A DNA stretch of 34,404 bases from a virus. Positions 1-8,350 of this stretch are shown here, piece by piece (position 1 is the stretch's first letter; every line of letters begins with the position of its first letter). The notes under the pieces are model-generated. The model ran no database searches. It saw nothing but the letters and a program-made list of their open reading frames with translations, and had not been told where the DNA came from. The translations under genes and the position numbers were made by a program. The stretch spans positions 1-34,404 of IMG/VR virus record IMGVR_UViG_3300020293_000036; one strand, written 5' to 3'.

Positions 1-1003
1 CTCTTTCGTGTCTATCTTTGAGTGCCTCGACTTCACCTTCATGTTTTTGTTTGAGTCTCTCGATTTCTTCTGCCTGTCTTGCCTTGAGATTTGCAGCGTC
101 AACAGCAGCGTCTTCCTGTATATTATCTCCGAATTTCAGGAATAACTTATTTTTCTGTTGTGCTTTATCTGTGACTTTATGACCTACAAATGCACCTAAT
201 GTATTAATCAGTGCAATACCTTTCTCTTTATTCTTTGATAATTCTTTTTCGACCTTTAAGTAGATATCGTTTAATATCTTTTTTACTATATCTCTATTGG
301 CTGCAACTAGCTTACCTTCTTCTATTTCTTCTTGAGCTCTTTTTATTTGGTCATCAGTTGGAGCTCCTTTTGCACCTTTGGGTCTCATTTTCTCACCACG
401 AGCTTTCTTTGCACGAATGTTATCCCAAAGACCAGCTTCTTTTAAGTCTTCTTCAAACATAGGCATTAGAGCTTTGACTACTTTACCTAATACTGCTGGG
501 TCTATACTTGCAATGAACTCTGATTCTTTTCTCTTTAGATTTCTAATCTTCTTGATTTTGTTGTGAATGTTTGTGTAGACTCTTTCGTCTAGTGGTATGT
601 CACCTGCTACAATCATACCTATCTGATTAATTAGAGAAGTGACTACTGGTGTAGGTAGTGTAGATAATTGTTGCACCATATCTCTCGATATACCTTTCAC
701 ATTCTTTAGTTTCTTCTTCCAAGAAGAGATTGCAGTCATATCTTTCTTCTTCTCTCCAAACATTTTTTGGAATTTTTTAGTATGTTTAGAAGGTTTAGTT
801 TCTGCACCTTTGTCGCCTGGAGCTGGTTCTTTACTACCTTTTGCAAAATGAGCAGCTCTTTTATCCTTTGTATCCTGTGACATTTCGTCACCGTCAGCGT
901 CTTTTGCATAGTATTTTTTAGGCTGTGTTCCCTTCTTATCCTCAACATCTTTATCTTGTTGAGTTTTTCGAAGTTTCTCTACTATTGTATCTAATTCTGG
1001 CAT
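1..1003 (-). CDS. Partial phage structural-type protein (C-terminus beyond window)
   Basis: An open frame starts at ATG 1003 and reads 334 codons without a stop to the left edge, so the 3' end is missing. The protein is Lys/Glu-rich, beginning MPELDTIVEKLRK. After a charged N-terminal region of about 80 residues comes a mostly helical part. Around residues 190-220 it has the run LWDNIRAKK...GEKMRPKGAKGAPT, which resembles a short conserved element (LW-N-I-AKR...G-EKMRKPG-KGAPT) found in many phage virion and tail proteins. The visible C-terminal part is highly charged and probably coiled coil. A TATAAATA late promoter lies 5 nt before the ATG, consistent with a virion protein. The exact role is not recognised. 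Confidence 0.8.
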   Translation of the reverse strand, partial: MPELDTIVEKLRKTQQDKDVEDKKGTQPKKYYAKDADGDEMSQDTKDKRAAHFAKGSKEPAPGDKGAETKPSKHTKKFQKMFGEKKKDMTAISSWKKKLKNVKGISRDMVQQLSTLPTPVVTSLINQIGMIVAGDIPLDERVYTNIHNKIKKIRNLKRKESEFIASIDPAVLGKVVKALMPMFEEDLKEAGLWDNIRAKKARGEKMRPKGAKGAPTDDQIKRAQEEIEEGKLVAANRDIVKKILNDIYLKVEKELSKNKEKGIALINTLGAFVGHKVTDKAQQKNKLFLKFGDNIQEDAAVDAANLKARQAEEIERLKQKHEGEVEALKDRHER

Positions 1004-1008
1004 AATAC

Positions 1009-1016
1009 TATTTATA
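1009..1016 (-). promoter_or_regulatory. Late promoter TATAAATA
   Basis: The minus strand reads TATAAATA followed by GTATT and then the ATG at 1003. This is a perfect match to the T4 late promoter, which in T4 is recognised by gp55 with gp33 and the gp45 clamp. With only 5 nt between the box and the ATG, the predicted transcript has almost no leader. Confidence 0.75.
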
Positions 1017-1020
1017 ATTT

Positions 1021-2310
1021 TTAACGAGCTCTTCCAGCCTTCTTCTCTAACTCGTTAGTTCTCCATTGTTGAGCTATTTTGTTTTTAGGAAAAGAGGTTG
1101 ACCAAGACATCATTTTTGTGAATAAAGCTTTTGTTTTACTTTTTAGAGTTGCCAAGTCATCGTCATTTGACAATGATACAAAGTCTCTTTTAAATAAAGA
1201 TTTTAGTTTACTTGCATTCTTTTCTACAGCTTCCCAGTCCTTTTCTACAACTTGAGGTGGGAGTTTTCTAGGTCTCATTTCATTTCTCTTTTGTGCATTA
1301 TCTAAACTTGTTCTTACATATATCATTTTAGATTCATAACCTAATACATCTAACATTTTCTTATAGTTTTGTATTTTACTTATTTTTGCAGAAGTTGTAT
1401 CAAATACTAAACCTAGTCTTCCACCTATGTATCGGTCTAGTTGATTACCTGTAATTTTCTTTGCTTTAGTTCGAATCGGGTCTCTGACATCAGCAGGTAA
1501 TTTTCGTAAGTCTAGAGATAATCCAGCTTTCTTTAGTCCAGTCTCAAAAGCTTTATCTGAATTGATTAACTTAAGACCTAATGCCTTAAATCCTAAATCA
1601 TCTACAACTGTAGATTTACCACTGCCTGGGCCACCCATAAGGAATACTGCTTTAAAGGTGCCTGGGTCATAAACACCTTCGGCAATCAAATCTTCCATCA
1701 TATAATGTGGTAGTGTTCCCTCTGTAATACCCATTCCTTTTCTGACTGCTTTATATAACTGTTTTTTTGCACCACTATTAGACGAAGGGACACCTTTTGC
1801 AAACTCTTCGAAGTTTCCGTCCTCTGCATACTGTCTCATTTTACTTGCAGACATTCCTGATACATCGTCTGCATCGGGGTCTCTCTCACCAGCTGATACA
1901 ATATTAATCTCTTTAAATTTGTAGTATCCGTGTCTTGCTTTGACTCCGTTGTATTTGGTCAAAAGGTTCTCAAACTCTTTAACTCTATCAGAACCTACAA
2001 CCATATTGATATGTGTATATCCTTGTTTGTGTAATTCATTTGCAATCTCAAATACAGTTCTGACATTTGCATCTACAATAATCCTTCCAAAGAATTTACG
2101 AAGAAATTTTACCTTATCTCTGTGATTTAGTGGGTTTTTTCTTTTGTCATTAGAATGAGAAGAGAAAATCATAGTATCTGTTCCCGAACCTAATGATTTT
2201 AATTTCTTAACTAGTAATGCATGACCTGTGGTAGGTGGATTGAATCGACCAAAAGAGAATGTTGCCTCTTTGTCTTTTTTCTCTGTTAAAAAGGTTTGTA
2301 ATGTTTTCAT
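1021..2310 (-). CDS. Bifunctional nucleotidylyltransferase / P-loop kinase-like protein
   Basis: This 429-aa protein has two domains. Residues about 17-165 form a nucleotidylyltransferase of the cytidylyltransferase/NMN-adenylyltransferase fold, with the (H/G)xGH-type motif GRFNPPTTGH at 21-30 and a C-terminal SxxxxxR-like motif (SGMSASKMR, 151-159). Residues about 220-400 form a P-loop kinase with Walker A GGPGSGKST (226-234). NadR and related NAD-salvage enzymes have this adenylyltransferase-plus-kinase architecture, but the substrate here is not established. I chose the ATG at 2310, which overlaps the upstream stop as TAATG, over a TTG 12 nt further upstream. Translation is probably coupled to the ligase-like gene. 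Confidence 0.8.
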   Translation of the reverse strand: MKTLQTFLTEKKDKEATFSFGRFNPPTTGHALLVKKLKSLGSGTDTMIFSSHSNDKRKNPLNHRDKVKFLRKFFGRIIVDANVRTVFEIANELHKQGYTHINMVVGSDRVKEFENLLTKYNGVKARHGYYKFKEINIVSAGERDPDADDVSGMSASKMRQYAEDGNFEEFAKGVPSSNSGAKKQLYKAVRKGMGITEGTLPHYMMEDLIAEGVYDPGTFKAVFLMGGPGSGKSTVVDDLGFKALGLKLINSDKAFETGLKKAGLSLDLRKLPADVRDPIRTKAKKITGNQLDRYIGGRLGLVFDTTSAKISKIQNYKKMLDVLGYESKMIYVRTSLDNAQKRNEMRPRKLPPQVVEKDWEAVEKNASKLKSLFKRDFVSLSNDDDLATLKSKTKALFTKMMSWSTSFPKNKIAQQWRTNELEKKAGRAR

Positions 2311-3512
2311 TATTTGTCCCAATTCTTCTGTGCAGTGAAGTTATTGAATGCAAACTCCATTCTATCTACGAGTTTTACTGCACTTCCTTTTTTGTCTATT
2401 GCAACATAACCTTCGGGATTCACTGCTTCGAATCCGTTATCTGTCTTTTTGAAGGTTCCTATACTCTTTACTCTATTTAGGACATTTATAATCATTTGTT
2501 TGGCCTCTACTAAATGTCCCATAAATTTTGTTAGATTATCTATTAGTTTTTTTAGAGACCTCATTTCGTTGTAAATCTGTTCACCAATTTCTCTTTTGAT
2601 TTGTTTAGTCTTCTCTGTTTTTACTTTACCTACAACTTTGTCTCTCCAGTATATTTCGAAGTATTTCATATAATCCACATACGAAGGATTATATTTTCCT
2701 GCCCTTATGAGTGAATTACAATATGTTTTATAACTTGCACCAGCTCCTTTTTTACCAATTGCACCTTGTAATTCCATGAACTTCTGTAAATCATTTCTTT
2801 TGATTCCGTGAAATGCTTTACCTGCCTTTGATAAAGCTCCAGTCAATGCAAGAGTTTCTTTTGCAGTCATAGAACCTTTACCACTTACATCTTTATAACT
2901 TGCATCGTCAATCCATACATCTGAACTACTTCCTAGTTTAGATATGTTTGCACCAAAACTTGCAGATAGACCCTCTATATCTGAACCTGTATATGTTGTA
3001 TGAAAAACAATACCCATTTTAGACCTTGCAATCTCTTTTCCTAAATCTGAATCTACTTGAACTGCATATAAAATTGTATTTGGTTGAAATGTTATGAAAG
3101 ACTCATTACCTATCTTTGTCATTTTTGTATCGTCTGTATACATTAAATCACCTTGCATGATTGTATTCCAAGATAATTTAGATAGGTATTTGTATGCAGT
3201 CAGAAACTTACTTTTTAATTCACCCGATAGTTCCTCTGCATTTTTGATTTCTGATTCGGAAGTATAATATAGGGGGGTCTTGTTAAATAATGATTTCTTT
3301 GCAACAAAGAATTGACCAGTCTCGGGGTGTTGACCACAAAAAATAGCAGGAGCTCCGTCCCACTTTACTGTCATATTTACACCCGAGGTTGCATTACCTT
3401 TTAACATATCACGAAGACCTTGCATAAAGTTTATTGCACCACGACCACCGTCAATTCCTTGATTGATGATTTCGTCCTCTATATGTTCTAGATGTAAATT
3501 CTTTGCAGCCAT
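2310..3512 (-). CDS. Putative nucleotidyltransferase/ligase-like protein with a KxDG motif
   Basis: This 400-aa protein belongs to no family I can name with confidence. It contains KWDGAPAI (K50-W-D-G53), which matches motif I (KxDG, the adenylated lysine) of the covalent nucleotidyltransferase superfamily of DNA/RNA ligases and capping enzymes. Candidate later motifs follow in the right order: an AKKS element at 71-74, QGDLM at 120-124 (like motif III) and MGIVFHTTY at 166-174 (like motif IV). A Lys-rich segment at about 295-310 could hold motif V. The gene is coupled to the nucleotidylyltransferase-kinase, so nucleotide or nucleic-acid end chemistry is plausible. Ligase activity is inference. 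Confidence 0.6.
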   Translation of the reverse strand: MAAKNLHLEHIEDEIINQGIDGGRGAINFMQGLRDMLKGNATSGVNMTVKWDGAPAIFCGQHPETGQFFVAKKSLFNKTPLYYTSESEIKNAEELSGELKSKFLTAYKYLSKLSWNTIMQGDLMYTDDTKMTKIGNESFITFQPNTILYAVQVDSDLGKEIARSKMGIVFHTTYTGSDIEGLSASFGANISKLGSSSDVWIDDASYKDVSGKGSMTAKETLALTGALSKAGKAFHGIKRNDLQKFMELQGAIGKKGAGASYKTYCNSLIRAGKYNPSYVDYMKYFEIYWRDKVVGKVKTEKTKQIKREIGEQIYNEMRSLKKLIDNLTKFMGHLVEAKQMIINVLNRVKSIGTFKKTDNGFEAVNPEGYVAIDKKGSAVKLVDRMEFAFNNFTAQKNWDK

Positions 3513-3527
3513 AATTTATTCTCGGAA

Positions 3528-3953
3528 TTATGTGCCTGCAGCTTCTGCTATTGCTTGTGCCTCTTCAGCTGTCTCGTCACCTGTATATCCTGCGTCAATT
3601 TTTGCTTGGACATTTGACTTCTCTGTATCAAAATTTTCAACTTGTGACTTTAAATCAGCTAATCCTGATGATTCAATCGAAGATAAATTAGACCCATTAT
3701 CTGACCAATGTTTCCATTGATTGTAAACTTCTAATTCGTATCCTGTAGAACTCTCACTTGCAGAAGGGTTTGCAGTTCTCCATTGACTATAAAATGCGTC
3801 ACCACCAGCACCCGTGAAAGACTCTTGTAGTGCTAGAGGGTCACCATAATATATGTCCCAAGTGTTTGAATTGCCTTCAATCCAATCAATTTGTTTTTGT
3901 GATTCTGCTTTAAACGCATCTAATTGCGTTATTCGGTCTGAATGTGCGCCCAT
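3528..3953 (-). CDS. Conserved-looking hypothetical protein, late expressed
   Basis: This 141-aa acidic protein is soluble, with no signal peptide or membrane segment. The C-terminal third (LKSQVENFDTEKSNVQAKID) is likely coiled coil, followed by an Ala/Glu-rich tail. A good Shine-Dalgarno (AAGGGAG) precedes the ATG at 3953. A TATAAATA late promoter lies 27 nt upstream of the ATG, so this transcript has a normal leader. A minor virion or assembly protein is plausible from the late promoter alone, but the function is unknown. Confidence 0.65.
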   Translation of the reverse strand: MGAHSDRITQLDAFKAESQKQIDWIEGNSNTWDIYYGDPLALQESFTGAGGDAFYSQWRTANPSASESSTGYELEVYNQWKHWSDNGSNLSSIESSGLADLKSQVENFDTEKSNVQAKIDAGYTGDETAEEAQAIAEAAGT

Positions 3954-3980
3954 ATTTTCTCCCTTTTGAGTTATATGAAC

Positions 3981-3988
3981 TATTTATA
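3981..3988 (-). promoter_or_regulatory. Late promoter TATAAATA
   Basis: There is an exact TATAAATA on the minus strand, 27 nt before the ATG at 3953. It overlaps the stop codon of the upstream 58-aa gene. It should drive late transcription of the 141-aa protein gene and perhaps the genes downstream. Confidence 0.7.
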
Positions 3989-4160
3989 TTTTTGAAAGGG
4001 GTGAGGAATGAAGTTTATCCTCTAGTTGGTCTATTTTGAGTTGCACGATTTGTGCTTTTTTGAGGTCACCTTGTCTTTTTAATTCACGAAGTTCCTTCTT
4101 AAGTTCTATCTTAAGACTGATAGTATCAATAACTGTAGAAGGTTTTAGTGTTTTACTCAT
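3984..4160 (-). CDS. Small helical protein, 58 aa
   Basis: ATG 4160 to TAA 3984 gives a 58-aa charged peptide beginning MSKTLKPSTVIDTISLKI. Residues 10-50 are rich in Leu, Lys, Glu and Gln with a heptad-like pattern, suggesting one long helix or coiled coil. Small coiled-coil proteins of this kind occur as structural or chaperone proteins in T4-like phages, but no family was recognised. There is no clear Shine-Dalgarno. A late-promoter-like CATAAATA lies 9 nt upstream. Confidence 0.6.
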   Translation of the reverse strand: MSKTLKPSTVIDTISLKIELKKELRELKRQGDLKKAQIVQLKIDQLEDKLHSSPLSKI

Positions 4161-4169
4161 AATAATTAG

Positions 4170-4177
4170 TATTTATG
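4170..4177 (-). promoter_or_regulatory. Possible variant late promoter CATAAATA
   Basis: The minus strand reads CATAAATA 9 nt before the ATG at 4160, one mismatch from TATAAATA. It overlaps the 3' end of the upstream lipoprotein gene. The call rests on the match and position only. Confidence 0.4.
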
Positions 4178-4391
4178 CAACAAGAATACAATCATCACTT
4201 AACGGGTCTTTGCAGTTATTTGTATAATCTTCATGGTCTTCATGTTTAATTGGGTCTTGTCGATAATCATGTATTGGTTCAAGACCAGCACACCCAAGTA
4301 AAAATACCAAAGGTATAAGAATATATAATCCATATATGAGTCTTACGACTCTACGATACTGTTTCTCACCTTTTTCAGTTATATCATACAT
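4173..4391 (-). CDS. Small membrane lipoprotein, 72 aa
   Basis: This 72-aa protein has a charged N-terminus (MYDITEKGEKQYRRVV), then a hydrophobic segment at about residues 17-33 ending in the lipobox-like LLGC. A short hydrophilic, His/Asp-rich tail follows. This layout suggests a lipoprotein exported to the envelope; an outer-membrane spanin subunit is one possibility, with no direct evidence. The start is the ATG at 4391, which overlaps the HAD gene's stop as TAATG. A frame extending further upstream lies wholly within the HAD gene and is unlikely. Confidence 0.65.
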   Translation of the reverse strand: MYDITEKGEKQYRRVVRLIYGLYILIPLVFLLGCAGLEPIHDYRQDPIKHEDHEDYTNNCKDPLSDDCILVA

Positions 4392-4846
4392 TAAAAATCT
4401 CCGTCTGCAACTTGAACAACAGTGGTTCCTCTTTGTCTCCACATATCAACAACCTTGTTTCTGTCGTCAAAAACCAAGTCAATTTTACCACCTAACTCTT
4501 CAAACTTGTCTGCAAGTTCAGATTTGAATTCTTCATCGGGTCTGAAATCACCATTAGGTCTTAAGAAAACACCTTTGTGTCCGTCACCAATCCATTCAGA
4601 AATCTGTTTTTCAGTAATCTTTCTTTCTGATTCGTTCCTAGCAGAAAAGAATGCAACTTCATCACCTTGTGCAATGTGTCTTTTTGCAATATCACAAACC
4701 CATTGAACAGGAGTATCATTAACAGTTGCTTTTCTAAATGCAGTCCAGTCGGGTTTAAACCCTTTATCACCATTTACAAGATGTCTTCTATGTTCAACAT
4801 CTGCAATTGTTCCGTCTACATCAAAAATTATTACTTTATTCATCAT
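4391..4846 (-). CDS. HAD-superfamily phosphatase, polynucleotide 3'-phosphatase-like
   Basis: This 151-aa protein carries the HAD motif I FDVDGT (nucleophile D9, general acid D11) and a motif II-like FFSARN. The C-terminal VFDDRNKVVDMW supplies the acidic metal ligands of motif IV. The pattern is close to the C-terminal phosphatase domain of T4 Pnk (PseT), which removes 3' phosphates from nucleic acids, but the kinase domain is absent. The 151-aa length fits a stand-alone phosphatase domain. A near-perfect sigma70 promoter lies immediately upstream. Initiation could be at ATG 4846 or at the adjacent ATG 4843, the latter suiting a leaderless mRNA. Confidence 0.85.
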   Translation of the reverse strand: MMNKVIIFDVDGTIADVEHRRHLVNGDKGFKPDWTAFRKATVNDTPVQWVCDIAKRHIAQGDEVAFFSARNESERKITEKQISEWIGDGHKGVFLRPNGDFRPDEEFKSELADKFEELGGKIDLVFDDRNKVVDMWRQRGTTVVQVADGDF

Positions 4847-4850
4847 GTAT

Positions 4851-4880
4851 ATTATACGAAAAAAATGGGCCTATTGTCAA
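4851..4880 (-). promoter_or_regulatory. Consensus sigma70-type early promoter
   Basis: On the minus strand, -35 TTGACA (4880-4875), an 18-nt spacer and -10 TATAAT (4856-4851) both match consensus perfectly. It lies between the gp41 stop and the HAD gene. The -10 box ends only 4 and 7 nt before two consecutive ATGs. It begins with the extended GCCTTGAC seen at four other promoters in this window. Confidence 0.85.
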
Positions 4881-4882
4881 GG

Positions 4883-6262
4883 CTATATTTTAAAATCTGA
4901 ATAATCTCTACCCCTATCTGCAACTGGTATATCGTCTGATATAAGGTTTTCTGCATTTTCTATTAGTTCTTCCTGTGCTTCTTGTTCACAATCATAGAGT
5001 TTCATACGACTTCTATCAATACCAATTACAAATCTCTTGAATATTGTAGGGTCATTATATCGATTCTTCAACTGTTTTACAACTAACTGGTCAAGGTCTT
5101 CAAGTTCGTCACTGGTAATCAATGCAAACATTAGGTCGGCTGTAGCTGGAAGTCCAAAGGATTCCGAAGTGTCTTCGAGTCCAATATCTGTGGAACCATA
5201 ACCACTTCGGGTTGTTTGGGTTGCAGAGACCATAGGAACATCATACTCAACGGCAAGTCCACGAAGTTCCTCTGCAATACTTTTGACTAGGGTGTAAGAG
5301 TTTGCACCTGCGCCTGGTCTAATTCTATGACTTGCACATATATTCAGATAGTCAATAAAAATTATATCGGGTTGAAAATCTTTTTTGATATCCAACTCCT
5401 GTAGTAAGTGTCTAAAATGTCCAACATGAGCAGCTGCAGTTGGATACTCTTTGATAATAAGTTTACCTTTTGTTTTGTTCTTGAGTTTCTCAACCTTTTT
5501 ATCATACATTTTCTTTGATAGGTCGGGAATATCTTTCATAGGAACATTCATGATATTTGCATCTATCCTTTCTGCAATCCTTTCTTCTGACATTTCCAAA
5601 GTAATGTATAATACATTCTTGTTCATCATAAGACAACTTGCAGCTTGGTGACACATAAACAATGATTTACCAACACCAGTTCCAGCAAGAACAATATTCA
5701 AAGTCTTGTTTGGTAAACCACCCTTGGTAATCTTGTTGAAATATTCTAGGTCAAATGGAATCTTCTCTTCTTCTGTATGATAGAATTCAAATCTATTATC
5801 TGAATCTTCCAACTGGTCGTGTCCAATGTGTGTATCAAAGGACACGGAAAGTGCATCTTTCAAAAGCTCTGGTATTTCACCCGTAGACCTTTGTGATTTC
5901 TTATCAATCACTTCGATAGAATCCATTACTGCAATATAGATTGCTCTATCTTTGCACCATGATTCTGTCTCGTCTACTAACCAATCTTGAGGAGTTTCCT
6001 CACTCTCGAATTTACCAACTATTGATTTTGCATCTTGAACAACCTTTTCATTGATTGAGTTTGCGTTGTCAAGATTTATGAGAAGTGCTTCTTTCGTTGG
6101 TGGTTTTGTATACTTCTGAAAGTATGTATGAATTTCTTCAAATACAGTTCTTTCAGTTGTATCAGTGAAATACTCTGGCTTCAGAAATGGGATACACTTC
6201 CGTGTAAACTGTTCATTCTGAATCAGATTCTTGAGTATCGTCTGTTCTATTCGTGTTTCCAT
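4883..6262 (-). CDS. 41: Replicative DNA helicase gp41 (DnaB family)
   Basis: This 459-aa helicase corresponds to T4 gp41, the hexameric 5'-3' helicase of the replisome that works with primase. The small N-terminal domain (1-150) is followed by a RecA-like core with Walker A GTGVGKS (194-200) and a hydrophobic Walker B strand, IIFIDYLN. The DnaB-type regions ITLEMS and SATQTTRSG are also visible. Length is similar to T4 gp41 (475 aa). The first 50 nt overlap the end of uvsX in another frame. This start is supported because residues 1-32 ([10 protein letters not shown]...FLKPEYF) resemble the family's N-terminus. Confidence 0.95.
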   Translation of the reverse strand: METRIEQTILKNLIQNEQFTRKCIPFLKPEYFTDTTERTVFEEIHTYFQKYTKPPTKEALLINLDNANSINEKVVQDAKSIVGKFESEETPQDWLVDETESWCKDRAIYIAVMDSIEVIDKKSQRSTGEIPELLKDALSVSFDTHIGHDQLEDSDNRFEFYHTEEEKIPFDLEYFNKITKGGLPNKTLNIVLAGTGVGKSLFMCHQAASCLMMNKNVLYITLEMSEERIAERIDANIMNVPMKDIPDLSKKMYDKKVEKLKNKTKGKLIIKEYPTAAAHVGHFRHLLQELDIKKDFQPDIIFIDYLNICASHRIRPGAGANSYTLVKSIAEELRGLAVEYDVPMVSATQTTRSGYGSTDIGLEDTSESFGLPATADLMFALITSDELEDLDQLVVKQLKNRYNDPTIFKRFVIGIDRSRMKLYDCEQEAQEELIENAENLISDDIPVADRGRDYSDFKI

Positions 6263-7265
6263 ACTTAAAATATTGTTCTACTACTGTTTCGAGTCTTTCC
6301 ATTACTTCTTCTGTAAAGTATTTCTCGGGGTTGTTGTTAATGGTCTTACCAAATTCTGTTTTACCATTTGGTAATTCAATTCTTGTTGAAGCTTTCTTGA
6401 ATATTCCACTTGCAAGTGCAAGGTCAAGTAAACCATAGTATCTATCTAGACCCGTTTCATAATTGAGTCTGACATCAACCATTCTGTTTTCAACGGTCAA
6501 TCTTGATTTTGCATTCTTACAATGTATAATATTACCGACAACTTCTGTTCCCTCTTTCTCTTTTTTCTTGGATAGATAAATGATAGACGAAGCTGCATAC
6601 TTCAATCCACTTCCACCACCCATTTCTTTTTGTGGGAACATTGAACCAATTACATCATAAGTGTGATTAGTCACAATCATAGGGACACCTGCCCTACCAA
6701 GTTTTAGAGTCAATACTCTAAATGCACCTTTAACAACTTGAGCTCGAGTCATGTCTCGGGTTTCTTTACCCTCGGCAGTATCTTCGATTTCTTTCGTAGT
6801 TGATAACATACCAAGTGAATCAAGACACATTGCCATAGGCGGTCTCTTGTCCTCGGGTGTTTCCAAATACTTATCAAGTATGTTGATTGCCTGATTTCTG
6901 AATTCTTGAACTGTCACTACAGGCACGATAACAATTCTGTTTGAATCGATTCCTCTATCTTCAATCATTTCTTTACTGATTGCAGATTCGGATTCGAAAT
7001 AGATTACTGCAGCTTCGGGATTATCGTCAAGGAACTGTTTACACATTCCCAGTGCAAAGTAAGTTTTACCTGTTGCTGATTCTCCTGCGATTGCAGTGAT
7101 TTTGTTTTTAGGAAGTCCACCATATAGTGAACCACTTAATAATGCATTGAAGATATAACTCCCTGTATCTACGAAGGAATCAACATCTCCAGCTGCAACA
7201 CCGTCTGAAACGACATTTGCATATTCGTTTCCCGATGCTTTAACTAGGTCTTTAATAAATGACAT
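6213..7265 (-). CDS. uvsX: UvsX recombinase (RecA-like)
   Basis: This 350-aa RecA/Rad51-type recombinase carries out strand exchange in recombination-dependent replication and repair. It has Walker A GESATGKT (61-68), Walker B MCLDSLG, and a loop-2 region with [13 protein letters not shown], as in T4 UvsX (about 390 aa). The acidic Asp/Glu-rich tail resembles the family's C-terminal tail. I chose the ATG at 7265 because GAGAGG lies 5 nt before it; a GTG at 7271 would overlap that Shine-Dalgarno. A sigma70-like promoter lies just upstream. Clustering with gp41 is typical of T4-like phages. Confidence 0.95.
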   Translation of the reverse strand: MSFIKDLVKASGNEYANVVSDGVAAGDVDSFVDTGSYIFNALLSGSLYGGLPKNKITAIAGESATGKTYFALGMCKQFLDDNPEAAVIYFESESAISKEMIEDRGIDSNRIVIVPVVTVQEFRNQAINILDKYLETPEDKRPPMAMCLDSLGMLSTTKEIEDTAEGKETRDMTRAQVVKGAFRVLTLKLGRAGVPMIVTNHTYDVIGSMFPQKEMGGGSGLKYAASSIIYLSKKKEKEGTEVVGNIIHCKNAKSRLTVENRMVDVRLNYETGLDRYYGLLDLALASGIFKKASTRIELPNGKTEFGKTINNNPEKYFTEEVMERLETVVEQYFKYGNTNRTDDTQESDSE

Positions 7266-7291
7266 ATACACCTCTCATAATGAATAATATC

Positions 7292-7320
7292 AGTATAGTA
7301 TATATGGTGGGATTTGTCTA
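7292..7320 (-). promoter_or_regulatory. Sigma70-type promoter for uvsX
   Basis: The minus strand has -35 TAGACA (7320-7315), a 17-nt spacer and -10 TATACT (7297-7292). It lies between the 55-aa membrane gene and uvsX. Unlike several other promoters here it leaves a leader of about 20 nt with a GAGAGG ribosome-binding site. Confidence 0.6.
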
Positions 7321-7485
7321 GTGGGTTTTATCGTTATTTGATAATTCTTTTAGTTTATCTTCACACTTAACCATTTCTTGCAACATGGTTTTTACCACTG
7401 ACATTTGTGCTTCCAAATGAATGATAAAACCAAAGATTGCAGCTATCATTAAGATATAGAAAATGTCCATTCCCGAGACTATCAT
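7318..7485 (-). CDS. Small single-pass membrane protein, 55 aa
   Basis: ATG 7485 to TAG 7318 encodes 55 residues beginning MIVSGMDIFYILMIAA. One hydrophobic helix (about residues 7-23) is followed by a charged, probably helical tail rich in Lys, Glu and Met. The start overlaps the nuclease stop as ATGA, so translation is probably coupled. No family was recognised. Confidence 0.65.
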   Translation of the reverse strand: MIVSGMDIFYILMIAAIFGFIIHLEAQMSVVKTMLQEMVKCEDKLKELSNNDKTH

Positions 7486-7922
7486 AGTTCTACTATACCT
7501 TTCTCAATTAGAATCTCCCTGTTTGCAAGGTGACCCTTTTCAATCTCTTCTTTGTTTCCGCCACTGTATGGGACTGCATGACTATCTTCTATCATTTGTT
7601 TATTGATATCTACTTTAAGTTCGAACTGTGGGTGTCCCTCTGCATGGTGACCATATAAGGTTCCTAGGATTCTTCCAAACTTTCCTTTGTCATGTGAAAC
7701 TAGTGATATACTATCACACTCTTCTAATAATCTTTTTAAATGTTTCTTCGAAGCTTTTCCAAACTTCTTTTCTACTAAATCTCTTGTTCGGCTTTCTGGC
7801 GTATCAATTCCAACCATTCTAACTCTTTGTTTTTTGTAAGTCATACCGAAACCTAAATCGATATCGACATCTACTGTATCGCCGTCTACGACTTTTACTA
7901 ATGATACTTTATATTCATACAT
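7482..7922 (-). CDS. Thermonuclease-like (SNase family) protein
   Basis: This 146-aa protein has the staphylococcal-nuclease OB-fold. VKVVDGDTVDVDIDLG near the N-terminus resembles the family's opening KVxDGDT element, and RVRMVGIDTPESR holds the IDTPE signature with an arginine and acidic residues at the active-site region. Such phage nucleases cleave DNA or RNA endonucleolytically in a Ca2+-dependent way. I saw no signal peptide, so it likely acts in the cell. I chose the ATG at 7922, which overlaps the IscU stop by 8 nt (ATGTATGA), over an upstream in-frame start buried in the IscU gene. Confidence 0.85.
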   Translation of the reverse strand: MYEYKVSLVKVVDGDTVDVDIDLGFGMTYKKQRVRMVGIDTPESRTRDLVEKKFGKASKKHLKRLLEECDSISLVSHDKGKFGRILGTLYGHHAEGHPQFELKVDINKQMIEDSHAVPYSGGNKEEIEKGHLANREILIEKGIVEL

Positions 7923-8337
7923 GTTGATTGTGTTTCCTATGTTCAGACTTTTCTTCCCAGTGTTCGATTGCTTTCTTGATACAATCTTCTGCAAGAACTG
8001 AACAGTGTAATTTGATTGGTGGTAATTCTAATACTTCTGCAATATCCTTATCTTTAATTAGTTTTGCCTCTTCAATAGTTTTACCTATTAACATATCAAC
8101 AAATAAACTAGAAGAAGCGATTGCACTACCACAACCATAAGTTTTGAATTTGACATCTTCGATTCTTTCGTCAATATCTAATTTTAAATCTAACTTCATG
8201 ACATCACCACAAGCAGGAGCTCCAGTCATACCAGTTGCAACATTTGGGTCTTTAGGGTCGAACCTTCCAACTGAATGTTTTTGTGGATTATTTAAGACTG
8301 ACTCGAATCTTTCAACTACTTGTTTTGAATATGCCAT
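7915..8337 (-). CDS. iscU: IscU/NifU-like Fe-S cluster scaffold protein
   Basis: This 140-aa protein aligns along its length with IscU, the scaffold on which [2Fe-2S] clusters are built before transfer to apo-proteins. All key residues are present: C43 and D45 in GAPACGD, C69 in TYGCGSA, and H111-C112 in LHCSVLAEDC. The N-terminal HSVGRFDPKDPNVATG resembles the family's N-terminal segment. No cysteine desulfurase or other Isc partner is in the window, so it would rely on host IscS. A GATAAATA late-promoter variant lies exactly 5 nt before the ATG. Confidence 0.92.
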   Translation of the reverse strand: MAYSKQVVERFESVLNNPQKHSVGRFDPKDPNVATGMTGAPACGDVMKLDLKLDIDERIEDVKFKTYGCGSAIASSSLFVDMLIGKTIEEAKLIKDKDIAEVLELPPIKLHCSVLAEDCIKKAIEHWEEKSEHRKHNQHV

Positions 8338-8342
8338 ACAAC

Positions 8343-8350
8343 TATTTATC
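8343..8350 (-). promoter_or_regulatory. Possible variant late promoter GATAAATA
   Basis: The minus strand reads GATAAATA, 5 nt (GTTGT) before the ATG of iscU. It overlaps the last codons of gp43. It has the same 5-nt spacing as the TATAAATA boxes at 1009 and 23426, which raises confidence despite one mismatch. Confidence 0.5.
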
